From Methanobacterium sp. (lineage in GTDB: Archaea > Methanobacteriota > Methanobacteria > Methanobacteriales > Methanobacteriaceae): a stretch of 27,884 nt of DNA. A program made the position numbers and the translations under genes. The notes below the pieces were generated by a model. That model did not search any database and was not told the DNA's origin. It was given only the letters and a program-made list of their open reading frames with translations. Each line of letters begins with the position of its first letter. The stretch's first letter is position 1. This document shows positions 1 through 8,187 of the stretch, piece by piece. The DNA is taken from assembly GCA_018263005.1 (NCBI GenBank), contig JADFDH010000008.1, positions 1 through 27,884 on the forward strand, given 5' to 3'.

Positions 1-1
1 C

Positions 2-745
2 GGGGCTTTGATCATCATTTTTGCAGCTTCTGTCTGGATAACCTTCACCCTCATTAGTAAAATTCCTATTTCAGGATCAGATGCTATTGTCAGCTCTGTT
101 TTCGGCTTTGGATTAGCTGCTGCTGGTCCGGCCTATATCAACTTCGATGTTATGGGTTTCATCGTGCTCAGCTGGATCTTATCTCCCCTAATTGGATTAG
201 CAGCCGGGTTCATCCTATATTACATCCTTAAAAAGGGTTTTATTGATAATATTATTTCGGCAGCTGTGAAGGATAGGGTGGAGAAAATTTTCTCCTATTT
301 ACAAATAGGGAGCAGTGCCTTTTCCGCTTTGAATGTGGGTGCTATTGATATCGCTGTCACCACCGGTGTAATGTTATATGCCTTTGGAAACGTGGGTTTT
401 GATATTATTTTGGTAGGTACGGTTGCCGTGGCCCTTGGTGTGTTACTCCTTGGTGGGAGGGTGACCCGTACCGTTGGTAAAAGGATCACAGAACTGGTTC
501 CTACCCGGGGGTTTTCTGCCCAGGTGTCCATGGGTGGGGCGGTTTATTTGTTTGTCATGCTGGGGATGCCCATATCCCCTACTCAGACATTGGTTGGTTC
601 GGTTATTGGGGTTGGGCTGGCCCGGGGTACTGATACGGTGAAGTTCGATGTGATCAGACATATAGCCACTACTTGGATAGTTACCATACCTGCATGTATA
701 GCTCTCTCGGCTGGTATGTACATGGCTTATCATCTATTATTTTAA
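2..745 (+). CDS. Inorganic phosphate transporter, PiT family (5' end cut by window)
   Basis: The reading frame is open to the window edge (Gly-Ala-Leu before the first TTG at 8), so this is the C-terminal 247 residues of a longer membrane protein. It is nearly all hydrophobic, with about six membrane segments. A GSDAIVSS-type stretch near residue 25 and the later SPTQTLVGSVIGVGLARG stretch fit the duplicated signature of PiT permeases (PF01384), which import phosphate with a cation. A basic loop (KKRITELVPTRGFSAQ) separates the halves of the visible part. The usual PhoU-like (DUF47) partner is not in view. The family call is from recognised motifs; the substrate is inferred. Confidence 0.85.
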   Translation, partial: GALIIIFAASVWITFTLISKIPISGSDAIVSSVFGFGLAAAGPAYINFDVMGFIVLSWILSPLIGLAAGFILYYILKKGFIDNIISAAVKDRVEKIFSYLQIGSSAFSALNVGAIDIAVTTGVMLYAFGNVGFDIILVGTVAVALGVLLLGGRVTRTVGKRITELVPTRGFSAQVSMGGAVYLFVMLGMPISPTQTLVGSVIGVGLARGTDTVKFDVIRHIATTWIVTIPACIALSAGMYMAYHLLF

Positions 746-751
746 CAAAAT

Positions 752-769
752 TAGTTCGGATAGTTCGGA
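752..769. repeat. Tandem 9-bp direct repeat upstream of fprA
   Basis: Two perfect adjacent copies of TAGTTCGGA lie between the phosphate transporter stop and fprA, directly before an A-rich TATA-like stretch (about 770-781). The position just upstream of a promoter is suited to a regulator site, but nothing in the sequence proves binding. Confidence 0.5.
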
Positions 770-824
770 ATAAAAAGAAATATTAACACTGAATTAAATA
801 ATTAATATGTTAAGTGGAGGTTAA

Positions 825-2054
825 ATGATGAGAGCAACTGCAGTTAAAATAGCGGACGGAGTATACTGGACCGGAGTTCTTGATTGGGATATAAGGAACT
901 ATCATGGATACACCCTGGGCGGAACTACATATAATAGTTATCTTGTTTTCAGTTCAGATAAGGCGGTGTTAATTGATAATACCTATCCTGGTTCTTCGGC
1001 CCAGATGTGGGGAAGAATTGAAGACGCCTTCGGGAGGGAAGGAAGAGATCTGAAGATAGATGTTATAATCCAAAACCATATTGAAAAGGATCACAGCGGG
1101 GCCTTGGTGGAGGTTCATAAAAGATTTCCAGAGGCACCGATTTATTGCACAGCACCAGCTGTTATGGGATTGAAAAAACATTACCATGGACTGGAGGATG
1201 CTGATTTTAACCTGGTAAAAACTGGTGATACTTTGGAAGTGGGGGACAGACAGTTCGCCTTCCTGCAGGCTCAGATGCTGCACTGGCCAGACAGTATGTT
1301 CACTTTACTGGCAGATGAGGGAATTTTATTCTCCAATGATGCCTTCGGCCAGCATCTCTGCTTTAAAGAACGTCTGGACTTAGAAATACCAGAATATATG
1401 CTGATGGATGCTGCAAAAAAATTCTACGCCAATTTAATCACTCCTTTTTCCATGGTTTTACTTCAGAAATTTAAGGAGATCACTGAACTGGGTCTTTTAG
1501 ATAAAATAAATATGATAGCACCTTCTCATGGACAGATATGGACCGAACCTGGTAAGATTATCTCAGCTTATAATGACTGGGCCACCGGGAAATGTGAAGA
1601 CATGGCCACCATCATCTATGATACCATGCACTACTCTACCAGGACCATGGCCCATGCCCTTGCAGAGGGACTTATTGCCGAGGATATTAAGGTTAATATG
1701 TACTTCATACATGAGGATGAGAGAAGTGAAATGGTTAAATCCATACTGGATAGTAAGGCCCTGCTGGTTGGAGTGCCTACCCTGTTTAACGGCCCCTATC
1801 CCAGTGTTGGTGATTTGATGTATTACCTGAAAGGTCTTAACTTCGGTATGACTGGTGTGAAGAGACGGGCGGTTACCTTCGGATCCAAGGGTTGGAGTGG
1901 TAAAGCTGTGGATCAACTGGCAGAATCACTGGAACAATGCGGATTCCAGGTGATGGATAAGTATGAAGTTGATTATGTTCCCACCGAAGAAATGTTAGAT
2001 AAATGCTTTGAAATCGGCCGCAAATTAGCTGAAGAGATTAAAAACAACTGGTAA
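825..2054 (+). CDS. fprA: F420H2 oxidase (A-type flavo-diiron protein)
   Basis: FprA reduces O2 to water with electrons from reduced coenzyme F420, protecting methanogens from oxygen. The protein has the normal ~409 residues. The N-terminal metallo-beta-lactamase-like half carries the diiron ligands H85-x-E87-x-D89-H90, H153, D172 and H235. The C-terminal flavodoxin-like half begins near residue 260 with the FMN phosphate-binding stretch YDTMHYSTRTMA (265-276). It lacks the extra C-terminal rubredoxin or flavin reductase domains of bacterial fusions, as expected for the F420-dependent type. Two consecutive ATGs (825, 828) follow GGAGG at 816-820; the second has the better spacing (7 nt rather than 4), so Met2 may be the true start. 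It appears to be monocistronic, with T-rich sequence and repeats downstream. Confidence 0.95.
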   Translation: MMRATAVKIADGVYWTGVLDWDIRNYHGYTLGGTTYNSYLVFSSDKAVLIDNTYPGSSAQMWGRIEDAFGREGRDLKIDVIIQNHIEKDHSGALVEVHKRFPEAPIYCTAPAVMGLKKHYHGLEDADFNLVKTGDTLEVGDRQFAFLQAQMLHWPDSMFTLLADEGILFSNDAFGQHLCFKERLDLEIPEYMLMDAAKKFYANLITPFSMVLLQKFKEITELGLLDKINMIAPSHGQIWTEPGKIISAYNDWATGKCEDMATIIYDTMHYSTRTMAHALAEGLIAEDIKVNMYFIHEDERSEMVKSILDSKALLVGVPTLFNGPYPSVGDLMYYLKGLNFGMTGVKRRAVTFGSKGWSGKAVDQLAESLEQCGFQVMDKYEVDYVPTEEMLDKCFEIGRKLAEEIKNNW

Positions 2055-2085
2055 ATTCTCCTCTATGTAGATGATATCAATAAAT

Positions 2086-2141
2086 TTAGCCATTACACCG
2101 GATAAACAAAAAATTAGCCATAACACCGGATAAACAAAAAA
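2086..2141. repeat. 28-bp tandem repeat, two copies plus a partial third
   Basis: Copies at 2086-2113 and 2114-2141 match at 27 of 28 positions (core TTAGCCAT-ACACCGGATAAAC then A-rich). A degenerate third copy starts at 2142 (TTAGCTATT). The array lies between fprA and the next gene and is head to tail with no spacers, so it is not CRISPR. Confidence 0.8.
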
Positions 2142-2163
2142 TTAGCTATTAGAGGAAACAATT

Positions 2164-2182
2164 AAAAAAAATAATTTTTTTT
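2164..2182 (+). terminator. A8-TAA-T8 element, probable terminator after fprA
   Basis: Eight A, then TAA, then eight T form a symmetric element about 110 nt after the fprA stop. T-runs of this kind terminate archaeal transcription. Its symmetry also lets it act on the other strand, but no gene points that way here. Confidence 0.5.
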
Positions 2183-2243
2183 AGAAAAAAACTTTCAAAA
2201 TCTTTGATCTGAATAAAAAAATAAACCATGGAGGAAGTATTAT

Positions 2244-2657
2244 ATGAAAACCCTGGAATTTGAAAGTGGATTAGATCCTAAAAAGAAGTTGATGGTGATT
2301 CTTTTCTGGACTAACCGTAAATCAGCCCGTACAGAGGGATGCGCACCGTTTCGGTTGCTTGAGATCACCACACCAGAGAAAACCTATCAAGCTGAGGGAA
2401 ATAAACTGCTTAAGCTGAGTGATGAGATAATGGATGATCTGGCGATGAATATTGAAGAGGGAAACCCATTATACTTTGAAATTAGCATTGGAAACGAGAT
2501 AATCAAAGCGTCTCTGGAGGGAAACACTTATACTGTTTCTACCACAGTAAGCCCTGAAATTGAAGAGGAAATAGTAGAAAAATTGAATATGGAACTTCAA
2601 AAGAAATATCCCAACATATGCGAGTCCTTCACTCCCCGCGTAACACCTCTAGAATGA
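2244..2657 (+). CDS. Hypothetical protein, 137 aa, no family recognised
   Basis: I do not recognise this protein. It starts at ATG 2244 with a good site, GGAGG at 2230-2234 (9 nt spacing), and ends before a strong T-run, so it looks like a genuine single-gene unit. The product is soluble and acidic with no signal peptide or membrane segment. The N-terminal half is likely beta-rich (a KKLMVILFW strand, then RKSARTEGCAPFRLLEITTPEKTY), and the C-terminal third is helical and charged (EIEEEIVEKLNMELQKKY). Two cysteines (in EGCAP and NICES) are far apart and do not suggest a metal site. Neighbours give no functional clue. Confidence 0.7.
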   Translation: MKTLEFESGLDPKKKLMVILFWTNRKSARTEGCAPFRLLEITTPEKTYQAEGNKLLKLSDEIMDDLAMNIEEGNPLYFEISIGNEIIKASLEGNTYTVSTTVSPEIEEEIVEKLNMELQKKYPNICESFTPRVTPLE

Positions 2658-2696
2658 TTTTTTTTATTAAGGAGTTATTTTTTATTTTTTTATTTT
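2658..2696 (+). terminator. T-run terminator after the 137-aa gene
   Basis: Directly after the TGA stop come T8 (2658-2665), T6 (2678-2683) and T7 (2685-2691), interrupted by single A residues and one GGAG-containing stretch. Repeated T-runs without a required hairpin are typical archaeal termination signals. Confidence 0.65.
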
Positions 2697-2839
2697 ATGA
2701 TGGACTCTACAATCCTATTAATTAATACTATCTTCTACGTACTAAAGAAACTTTTAAGTAATTGTTAAGTGTTATATAATAATAGTCTATAAAACTGTCA
2801 TGTTTTATCGGCCTCCCATTACTTTAATAACAATTATAG

Positions 2840-3919
2840 TTGGCGTTTACAGTGGATTATAATAATCGTATTGAAAATTACAGAATTGGAGCCCTAGTGG
2901 TTCTTCTATCATTATTTTTGGTTTTTATTTATTACTTTCAGACTAATAACATTCCTAACAATACATTCTTAGGCTGCCTAGCTCCCCTGGTCTTAACATC
3001 CGTCTGGATGAAGAGGAGAACCTGGTTCGCACCTGTTTTCTTGGCTTTGATCCTGATCTTTATCCAACTCCTGGCCAATAGATTTGGAATAAGATTTTAT
3101 GAGGATTACTTCTTAATTGTGATGTTCATCTTTGCCGTGGTCATTGTAGCCTTCCTAAGTGAAAGGATAGAAAAGGTAAGAAGTCTTAACCGGCTTAATG
3201 ATGAGTTAGAAAAAGAGAGCAAAAAATTAGAAGACGCCAATAAGGAATTAGAAGCATTTGCATATTCTGTTTCCCATGACCTTAGGGTTCCCCTGAGAGC
3301 GATAGATGGTTTTTCACGTATTTTAGTTGAGGATTATCAGGATGACCTGGATGATGAGGGTAAAAGACTCATTGGCATTATCCGGGAGAACACTAAAAAA
3401 ATGGGGCAGTTAATTGATGATATACTGCACTTATCCCGTGCCGGGCGTCAGGAAATGAACATCACCCAGATAGATATGGAGAGTCTCTTTAAAAATACCT
3501 TCGATGAGTTGAAACGCACACATGAAGATAGAAACATTGAACTGGAACTTAAAACACTCCCTCCTGCTTATGGTGATCGTACATTGCTACAGCAGGTGGT
3601 TAGTAACTTAATTGCTAATTCGGTTAAGTTCACCTCTCCCCGGGATCCGGCTATAATCGAGGTCGGGTCTAAAAAGGGTGATAAAGAAAATATATATTAT
3701 GTAAAGGACAATGGTGTGGGCTTTGATATGAAATATTCCAGTAAATTATTCGGCCTGTTCCAGAGATTGCACGGCCAAAATGAGTTTGAAGGAACTGGTG
3801 TAGGCCTTTCCATTGTTCAACGCATTATCCGGAGACATGGAGGAGATGTCTGGGGAGAAGGAAAAGTAGACCAGGGAGCTACCATCTACTTCAGTCTTCC
3901 CTATAAAAATAAAAAATAA
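2840..3919 (+). CDS. Membrane sensor histidine kinase
   Basis: About four N-terminal membrane segments (residues ~15-33, 41-57, 62-79, 90-106) have only short loops, so no extracytoplasmic sensor domain exists. A short coiled linker (107-140) leads to a HisKA dimerisation domain with the phospho-acceptor His146 (AYSVSHDLRVPLRA), then an HATPase_c domain with N box around N260 (NLIANSVKFT), G1 DNGVGF (290-295) and G2 GTGVGLS (318-324). The H-box style resembles phytochrome-type (Cph1-like) kinases that pair with Rcp1-like regulators, matching the next gene. The start is uncertain: TTG 2840 follows an in-frame TAG directly, and GTG 2852 lies about 26 nt after a TATA-like TTTAATAA (2823-2830), which would fit a leaderless mRNA. 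No Shine-Dalgarno sequence is seen for either. Confidence 0.9.
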   Translation: MAFTVDYNNRIENYRIGALVVLLSLFLVFIYYFQTNNIPNNTFLGCLAPLVLTSVWMKRRTWFAPVFLALILIFIQLLANRFGIRFYEDYFLIVMFIFAVVIVAFLSERIEKVRSLNRLNDELEKESKKLEDANKELEAFAYSVSHDLRVPLRAIDGFSRILVEDYQDDLDDEGKRLIGIIRENTKKMGQLIDDILHLSRAGRQEMNITQIDMESLFKNTFDELKRTHEDRNIELELKTLPPAYGDRTLLQQVVSNLIANSVKFTSPRDPAIIEVGSKKGDKENIYYVKDNGVGFDMKYSSKLFGLFQRLHGQNEFEGTGVGLSIVQRIIRRHGGDVWGEGKVDQGATIYFSLPYKNKK

Positions 3920-3942
3920 TTTATAACCTATAAGGAGTTTTT

Positions 3943-4386
3943 ATGATGGATCTTGATGAAGTAGAAATTCTCTTGGTGGAAGATAATGAAACAGATGCTG
4001 AACTAACCATCAGAGCCTTGAAGAAGAAAAATCTGACCAACAAACTGGTCTGGGTTAAAGATGGTGCTGAGGCTTTAGAATTCTTATTTGCCACAGGATC
4101 TTATTCAGATAGGAGTAAGGAAGGACTTCCTAGATTGATCCTTCTGGATCTGCGCATGCCCAAAGTAGATGGTCTGGAAGTTCTGCAGAGGATTAAAGCA
4201 GATGAAAAAACCAGGAAGATACCGGTAGTGGTTTTAACCTCATCTAAGGAAGATAAAGATATCGTGGAAAGTTATAAATTAGGTGTTAATAGTTACGTCA
4301 GCAAACCAGTAGAATTTGATGAATTCACCCAGGCAATTTCAACCTTGGGATTGTACTGGATGTTGCTGAATAAACCACCAGAATAG
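3943..4386 (+). CDS. Single-domain response regulator (CheY/Rcp1-like)
   Basis: This is a stand-alone receiver domain of 147 residues with acidic pair E13-D14, phospho-acceptor D69 (LILLDLRMP), T99/S100 (VVVLTSS) and K121 (YVSKPV). The insertion LFATGSYSDRSKEGLP between alpha2 and beta3 is typical of Rcp1-type regulators. It has no DNA-binding or enzymatic output, so it must act by protein contact or phosphorelay. It lies 23 nt after the kinase gene, with GGAG at 3934-3937 serving ATG 3943 or ATG 3946 (spacing 5 or 8). The stop overlaps the next reading frame by one base. Confidence 0.93.
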   Translation: MMDLDEVEILLVEDNETDAELTIRALKKKNLTNKLVWVKDGAEALEFLFATGSYSDRSKEGLPRLILLDLRMPKVDGLEVLQRIKADEKTRKIPVVVLTSSKEDKDIVESYKLGVNSYVSKPVEFDEFTQAISTLGLYWMLLNKPPE

Positions 4387-4388
4387 TG

Positions 4389-5912
4389 ATGTTTATGGAG
4401 GAAAAACTGAAAATTCTAATACTGGAAGATGTCCAGTTCGATGCCGAGCTCATGGAATATGAAATGCGCCGTGAAGGTATTAGTTTTATATCTAAAAGAG
4501 TGGAAACAGAGGACGAATTCACCCAACACCTGGGTGATATGGATCCTGATATAATACTGGTGGATCATTCTCTTCCTAATTTTGACGGAGTAACTGCCCT
4601 GGAGATCGTTCAGGAACGATCACCAGACACACCATTCATCTTCGTAAGCGGTAAAATAGGGGATGAATTCGCAGTAGACGTCCTTAAAAAGGGAGCAACA
4701 GATTATGTGTTTAAAAATAACCTCACAAAACTAGTACCAGCAATCGAAAGGGCTTTAAATGAGCGATTAGAATTGTTAGAACGTGAAAAAGCCGAAAAAG
4801 AGCTTAAGGAAGCCTATGCACAGATGGAGATAAGAATAGAGAAGAGGACTCAGGAACTTTCAGAAGCCAACCAGAGGTTACTTGGAGAAATAGCTGAACG
4901 AAAAGTGGTAGAGGAAGCATTACGTGAAAGCGAGAACAAGAACCACACCCTCCTCCAGGCAATACCAGACCTGATGTTCATCATCACCGAAGACGGTACA
5001 TTCGTCGATTTCAGAGCTAAAGATGAAAAGAACCTGGCCATGCCCCCAGAGGAAATAATAGGTAATAAAATCAGTCAAATCGGACTTTCTACTGATGATC
5101 TTAAAACAGCCCAGGACAAAATAAAAAAATCCTTAGAAACAGGTACTTTACAAAGCTTCGAATATCAAATTCCCCTTAAATCAGGGCTATTCTACTATGA
5201 AGCCCGTATAATAAAGTTAAATGATTTCGAAGCTCTATGCATTGTTCGTGATATAACTGAAAATAGAAGGGCAGAAGAGAAGATCAACAAATCCCTGAAA
5301 GAAAAAGACGTACTACTTAAAGAGATACACCACCGGGTTAAAAACAATTTACAGATAGTTTCCAGTCTATTAAGCTTACAGTCACGTTACATTGAAGATG
5401 AGGGTACCGTGGAAATGTTCAAAGACAGCCAAAGCAGGATAAAATCAATGGCCCTTATACATGAAAAATTATACCAAACGGGAGACCTGACCCGTATAGA
5501 TCTATCAGAATATGTAAATGAACTGGTATCCGACCTGTTTAGATCCTACAGTGTCAACACCTATCTGGTCAAATATAACATCGAATCCAGGAGCATATTA
5601 TTAGATATAAACACCGCCATACCCTGCGGTTTAATTATTAACGAACTGGTAACCAACAGCATAAAACATGCCTTCCCCCATGACCGGGCTGGAGAAATCA
5701 ACATAGAAGTCAACTGTATAGATGATAATTTCCTATTGATGGTAAAAGACAATGGGGTGGGTTTCCCAGAAAATCTGGAACTGGAAAATATAAAAACCCT
5801 AGGTTTACAACTGGTAACCAGCCTCACCAAACAACTAGAGGGCAATATAAAACTGAACAGGGAAAATGGAACCGGCATCAGAATTGAATTTAAAGAAGAA
5901 GCCTGTCAATAA
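4389..5912 (+). CDS. Hybrid REC-PAS-HisKA_2 histidine kinase
   Basis: Residue numbers count from the longest frame (GTG 4386). Domains: receiver (~8-125) with E14-D15, D60 (IILVDHSLP), S88 and K110; charged coiled coil (~125-185); PAS (~183-295); HisKA_2 with LLKEIHHRVKNNLQIVSSLLSLQ-type H box, H315 the probable phospho-acceptor; and HATPase with N424 (NELVTNSIKHAF) and DNGVGF (455-460). No membrane segment is present, so it is cytosolic. The receiver could take phosphate from the upstream kinase or control this kinase's own activity. Start choices are GTG 4386 (one-base overlap with the regulator stop), ATG 4389 and ATG 4395; no clear Shine-Dalgarno sequence separates them, suggesting coupling to the upstream gene. 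No output gene follows. Confidence 0.9.
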   Translation: MFMEEKLKILILEDVQFDAELMEYEMRREGISFISKRVETEDEFTQHLGDMDPDIILVDHSLPNFDGVTALEIVQERSPDTPFIFVSGKIGDEFAVDVLKKGATDYVFKNNLTKLVPAIERALNERLELLEREKAEKELKEAYAQMEIRIEKRTQELSEANQRLLGEIAERKVVEEALRESENKNHTLLQAIPDLMFIITEDGTFVDFRAKDEKNLAMPPEEIIGNKISQIGLSTDDLKTAQDKIKKSLETGTLQSFEYQIPLKSGLFYYEARIIKLNDFEALCIVRDITENRRAEEKINKSLKEKDVLLKEIHHRVKNNLQIVSSLLSLQSRYIEDEGTVEMFKDSQSRIKSMALIHEKLYQTGDLTRIDLSEYVNELVSDLFRSYSVNTYLVKYNIESRSILLDINTAIPCGLIINELVTNSIKHAFPHDRAGEINIEVNCIDDNFLLMVKDNGVGFPENLELENIKTLGLQLVTSLTKQLEGNIKLNRENGTGIRIEFKEEACQ

Positions 5913-6064
5913 ATTAAACCAACCGATCTTATGGAAAATGACCTATTTAGTAAACATATAAAAAAAATCTAATTTTTTTGGAATAATTTCAATTCCTTTT
6001 AATAATCCAATTCCGTTTAATAACTTATCAATTTCATTTCCTTTGATTAACTGGTTATTCTGAT
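5913..6064. other. Convergent intergenic spacer with T-runs and a small hairpin
   Basis: The 152 nt between convergent genes are A+T rich. An A7/T7 stretch (5963-5979) is followed by a 5-bp inverted repeat, GGAAT (5980-5984) and ATTCC (5992-5996), then TTTT. This fits termination of the kinase transcript. The nearby CAATTCC-TTTAATAA sequence occurs twice in tandem-like fashion. Confidence 0.4.
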
Positions 6065-6475
6065 CTATTCTGGTTTTATGACCTTAATAATATCTCCATC
6101 AGATATTATGCCCTTTATATTATTATCTTCCATCACTACCAACTGATTTATTATCCCCTCAGGATTTGATGTGTTCATTTTCTTCACAGCAGTTTTTAGA
6201 TCATCATCAGGGCTGATAACTGCCACTTCCTTTACCATGACCTTCTCTACGGTGGTTCCTAACTCATATTTGTCCAGTATTAGATTATGGCCCAGATCTG
6301 TTGCGGTGACTATTCCCACCAGATCATCCCCATATACTACGGGGAGGGAGCTTATCTTATGTTTCATGAGTTTTTCAAAGGCAAAAACAACATCCTCTGT
6401 TGGTTGGACTGTTATAACATCCTCAGTCATAATTTCTTTAACTTTTTTCTTCTCCAGCATCATCATCACGTCCAT
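6065..6475 (-). CDS. Protein with two CBS domains
   Basis: The protein is a bare CBS pair (Bateman module): CBS1 at ~13-65 (KEIMTEDVITVQPTEDV, then SSLPVV, GIVTATDL) and CBS2 at ~78-135 (VEKVMVKEVAVISPDDD, then NQLVVME, GIISDGDI). Such modules bind adenosine nucleotides and sense energy state; no effector domain is attached. The longest start (ATG 6475) overlaps the 3' end of the 2-phosphoglycerate kinase gene by 38 bases. Met4-Met6 (6466-6458) are alternatives, and none has a clear upstream Shine-Dalgarno sequence, so translation is probably coupled to the kinase. A regulatory partnership with the kinase is a plausible inference from this overlap. Confidence 0.88.
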   Translation of the reverse strand: MDVMMMLEKKKVKEIMTEDVITVQPTEDVVFAFEKLMKHKISSLPVVYGDDLVGIVTATDLGHNLILDKYELGTTVEKVMVKEVAVISPDDDLKTAVKKMNTSNPEGIINQLVVMEDNNIKGIISDGDIIKVIKPE

Positions 6476-7361
6476 AGGTCTTGGTTATGTCTTCAATTAT
6501 AGAATCCAGAGTGGTGGTGACATCGATATTCTCAATAACCGGAACATGATACTTATTGGCCTGGCTTTCAAAGTATTTATGAGTCCTTCGGATAGCTGCG
6601 AAATAGTTCATATACCGTTTAAGAGGCCTTCTAGCCCATAATTGCCTGCATCTTGAGTAGAACCTTCCTTTATGCACTTCCTGGTCTTGTAAGGTTAATA
6701 CATACATATTAACATTCTCCCGGGCGACCAGATCTTCTCTTATGAAACCGGGTACGATGTGCACTCCTTCAATTACTATGCTAATTCCTTCTTTCAGGGC
6801 TCTTTCAATAACCGCATCCACACCTACACTGACCGTGTCCACATGGTCACGAAATCCTATTAAAACTTCATCAAGTTCGGGTGGTGGCGGTATACGCAGT
6901 GAACGGTAGGCTGTGTAACTGGATTCGTATATGGTGGGCAGTAATTCCTTGCTGACTATTTTCCGCATTACTTCCCGGATCATATCCGTACTGATCATGT
7001 TCCTGATTCCCAGACGGTTGGCCACTTCAAATGCTATGGATGAGGTTCCCACACCAGATGCTCCGCCTATAAGGATGATCAATGGTTCCCGGCATTTACG
7101 GATCCGCTTCCACATCCCATATTTTTCAGCTATCTCATAATCTTCATCTTTAAGTTTCTCAGCCACGATTTTTATGAGATCATCCAGATCAATTACCTGA
7201 AAGCCTTCACTGTGTAAGTAGGCTTCTATGTGTGACGCGAAAGTGTAGGCTTTGTTGGGATCCATCTCGGCCCGAGTTAAAGACCTGGCTAAAACTCCTT
7301 TAGAAAATGGTTCTCTATATTTTTTACCGCCTACCTGTCCTTCTACCAATATCATCTTCAA
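6438..7361 (-). CDS. 2-phosphoglycerate kinase
   Basis: This enzyme phosphorylates 2-phosphoglycerate to 2,3-diphosphoglycerate, the precursor of cyclic 2,3-diphosphoglycerate, a major osmolyte and thermoprotectant of Methanobacteriales. An N-terminal ATP-cone-like region (~1-90) precedes a P-loop kinase domain with GGASGVGTSS (99-108), then STDMIREVMR and IEGVHIVPG. Length 307 is near the family norm. The start is TTG 7361, because GAGGTG (7373-7368 on the minus strand) sits 6 nt upstream; the ATG two codons later would be 12 nt away. It heads a two-gene unit with the overlapping CBS gene. Confidence 0.9.
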   Translation of the reverse strand: MKMILVEGQVGGKKYREPFSKGVLARSLTRAEMDPNKAYTFASHIEAYLHSEGFQVIDLDDLIKIVAEKLKDEDYEIAEKYGMWKRIRKCREPLIILIGGASGVGTSSIAFEVANRLGIRNMISTDMIREVMRKIVSKELLPTIYESSYTAYRSLRIPPPPELDEVLIGFRDHVDTVSVGVDAVIERALKEGISIVIEGVHIVPGFIREDLVARENVNMYVLTLQDQEVHKGRFYSRCRQLWARRPLKRYMNYFAAIRRTHKYFESQANKYHVPVIENIDVTTTLDSIIEDITKTYGRDDDAGEEKS

Positions 7362-7478
7362 TATTTACACCTCAAAAAAGGATGGAACAAATATAATCTA
7401 CAACAAATTGAATCTGTAAGTTTAACAATAAAACATTTTCCATAAATGCCTAGAACAAAAGTAATCGAAAGAATTAAT

Positions 7479-8147
7479 TTAAAGTTCGATGATCTCTGCC
7501 TCTAAAGATTTATCCTCTGTAGAATCATCGATTCTGATTAAGCAGCCGTATCCCTGGGATATTTCACCAGGATTTATTATTTTTGTCTCGCCGATTTCAT
7601 CTACACCCCTTGATTCATGTATATGTCCACATACGCATAATGAGGGTTGATATTCTTCTATTATTTTACGGATACTGGTGCTCCCTGCATGCTCACCGGA
7701 AGGTAGTAGATCGGTTTTAGTATCATAGGGTGGTGCGTGGGTTACAAATAGGGTGATTTTCTGATTTGAGATTCCCTTTAACACTTTACTAGCTTCGTCG
7801 TATATTTGTACTTCCTCAAATTCCAGGGGAGTGTCGAATGGTGTGGGATTGGATCCTCCGAAACCGCATACTCCTATATTCTTGATTATCATGCTGCGGC
7901 AGTGGATATTCACTGCTTTACTGTTATCAATTTTATTATGGATGGTTTCCGGGTCACAATTCCCGGGAATAGCTAGTACAGGGATTTCGAAACTGGCTAT
8001 TTCATTTAAGATCTCCTCGCCTAACTCCGCCGGTCCGAACTGGGTGATGTCTCCAGTGATGATGACCAGATCGACCTTGTGGCCTTTAAGATATTTTATG
8101 ATCTTCTTATAATCACCATGCACATCGCCTACTGCCAGGATTTTCAT
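7479..8147 (-). CDS. Calcineurin-like metallophosphoesterase
   Basis: This is a small (222 aa) stand-alone metallophosphoesterase with the complete dinuclear metal site: D8-x-H10, D33 (ITGD), N63 (PGNCD), H137 (FVTHAPP) and H175-x-H177 (GHIHE). The family hydrolyses phosphodiesters or phosphomonoesters and the substrate cannot be read from the sequence; it resembles archaeal ICC/YfcE-type members. A GAGGG site lies 5 nt before ATG 8147. It is the last gene of a likely operon with the two proteins upstream at 8188-8987 (40 nt gap). Confidence 0.88.
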   Translation of the reverse strand: MKILAVGDVHGDYKKIIKYLKGHKVDLVIITGDITQFGPAELGEEILNEIASFEIPVLAIPGNCDPETIHNKIDNSKAVNIHCRSMIIKNIGVCGFGGSNPTPFDTPLEFEEVQIYDEASKVLKGISNQKITLFVTHAPPYDTKTDLLPSGEHAGSTSIRKIIEEYQPSLCVCGHIHESRGVDEIGETKIINPGEISQGYGCLIRIDDSTEDKSLEAEIIEL

Positions 8148-8187
8148 ATTATCCCTCTAGAAAATTTCGAATAAATAAGTTATTTCT

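Noticed and set aside
2697..2768. Possible 23-residue peptide gene with AAGGAG upstream
   Set aside because: The AAGGAG is more than 20 nt before the ATG and lies within a terminator-like T-rich stretch; the frame is short and could be chance.
5980..5996. GGAAT-N7-ATTCC resembling a nitrogen-regulator (NrpR-like) operator
   Set aside because: It lies between convergent gene ends with no promoter to control; a terminator hairpin explains it better.
6171..6641. Plus-strand open frame opposite the CBS and kinase genes
   Set aside because: Antisense shadow spanning two well-supported minus-strand genes; low-complexity Ser/Thr/Phe composition and no family motif.
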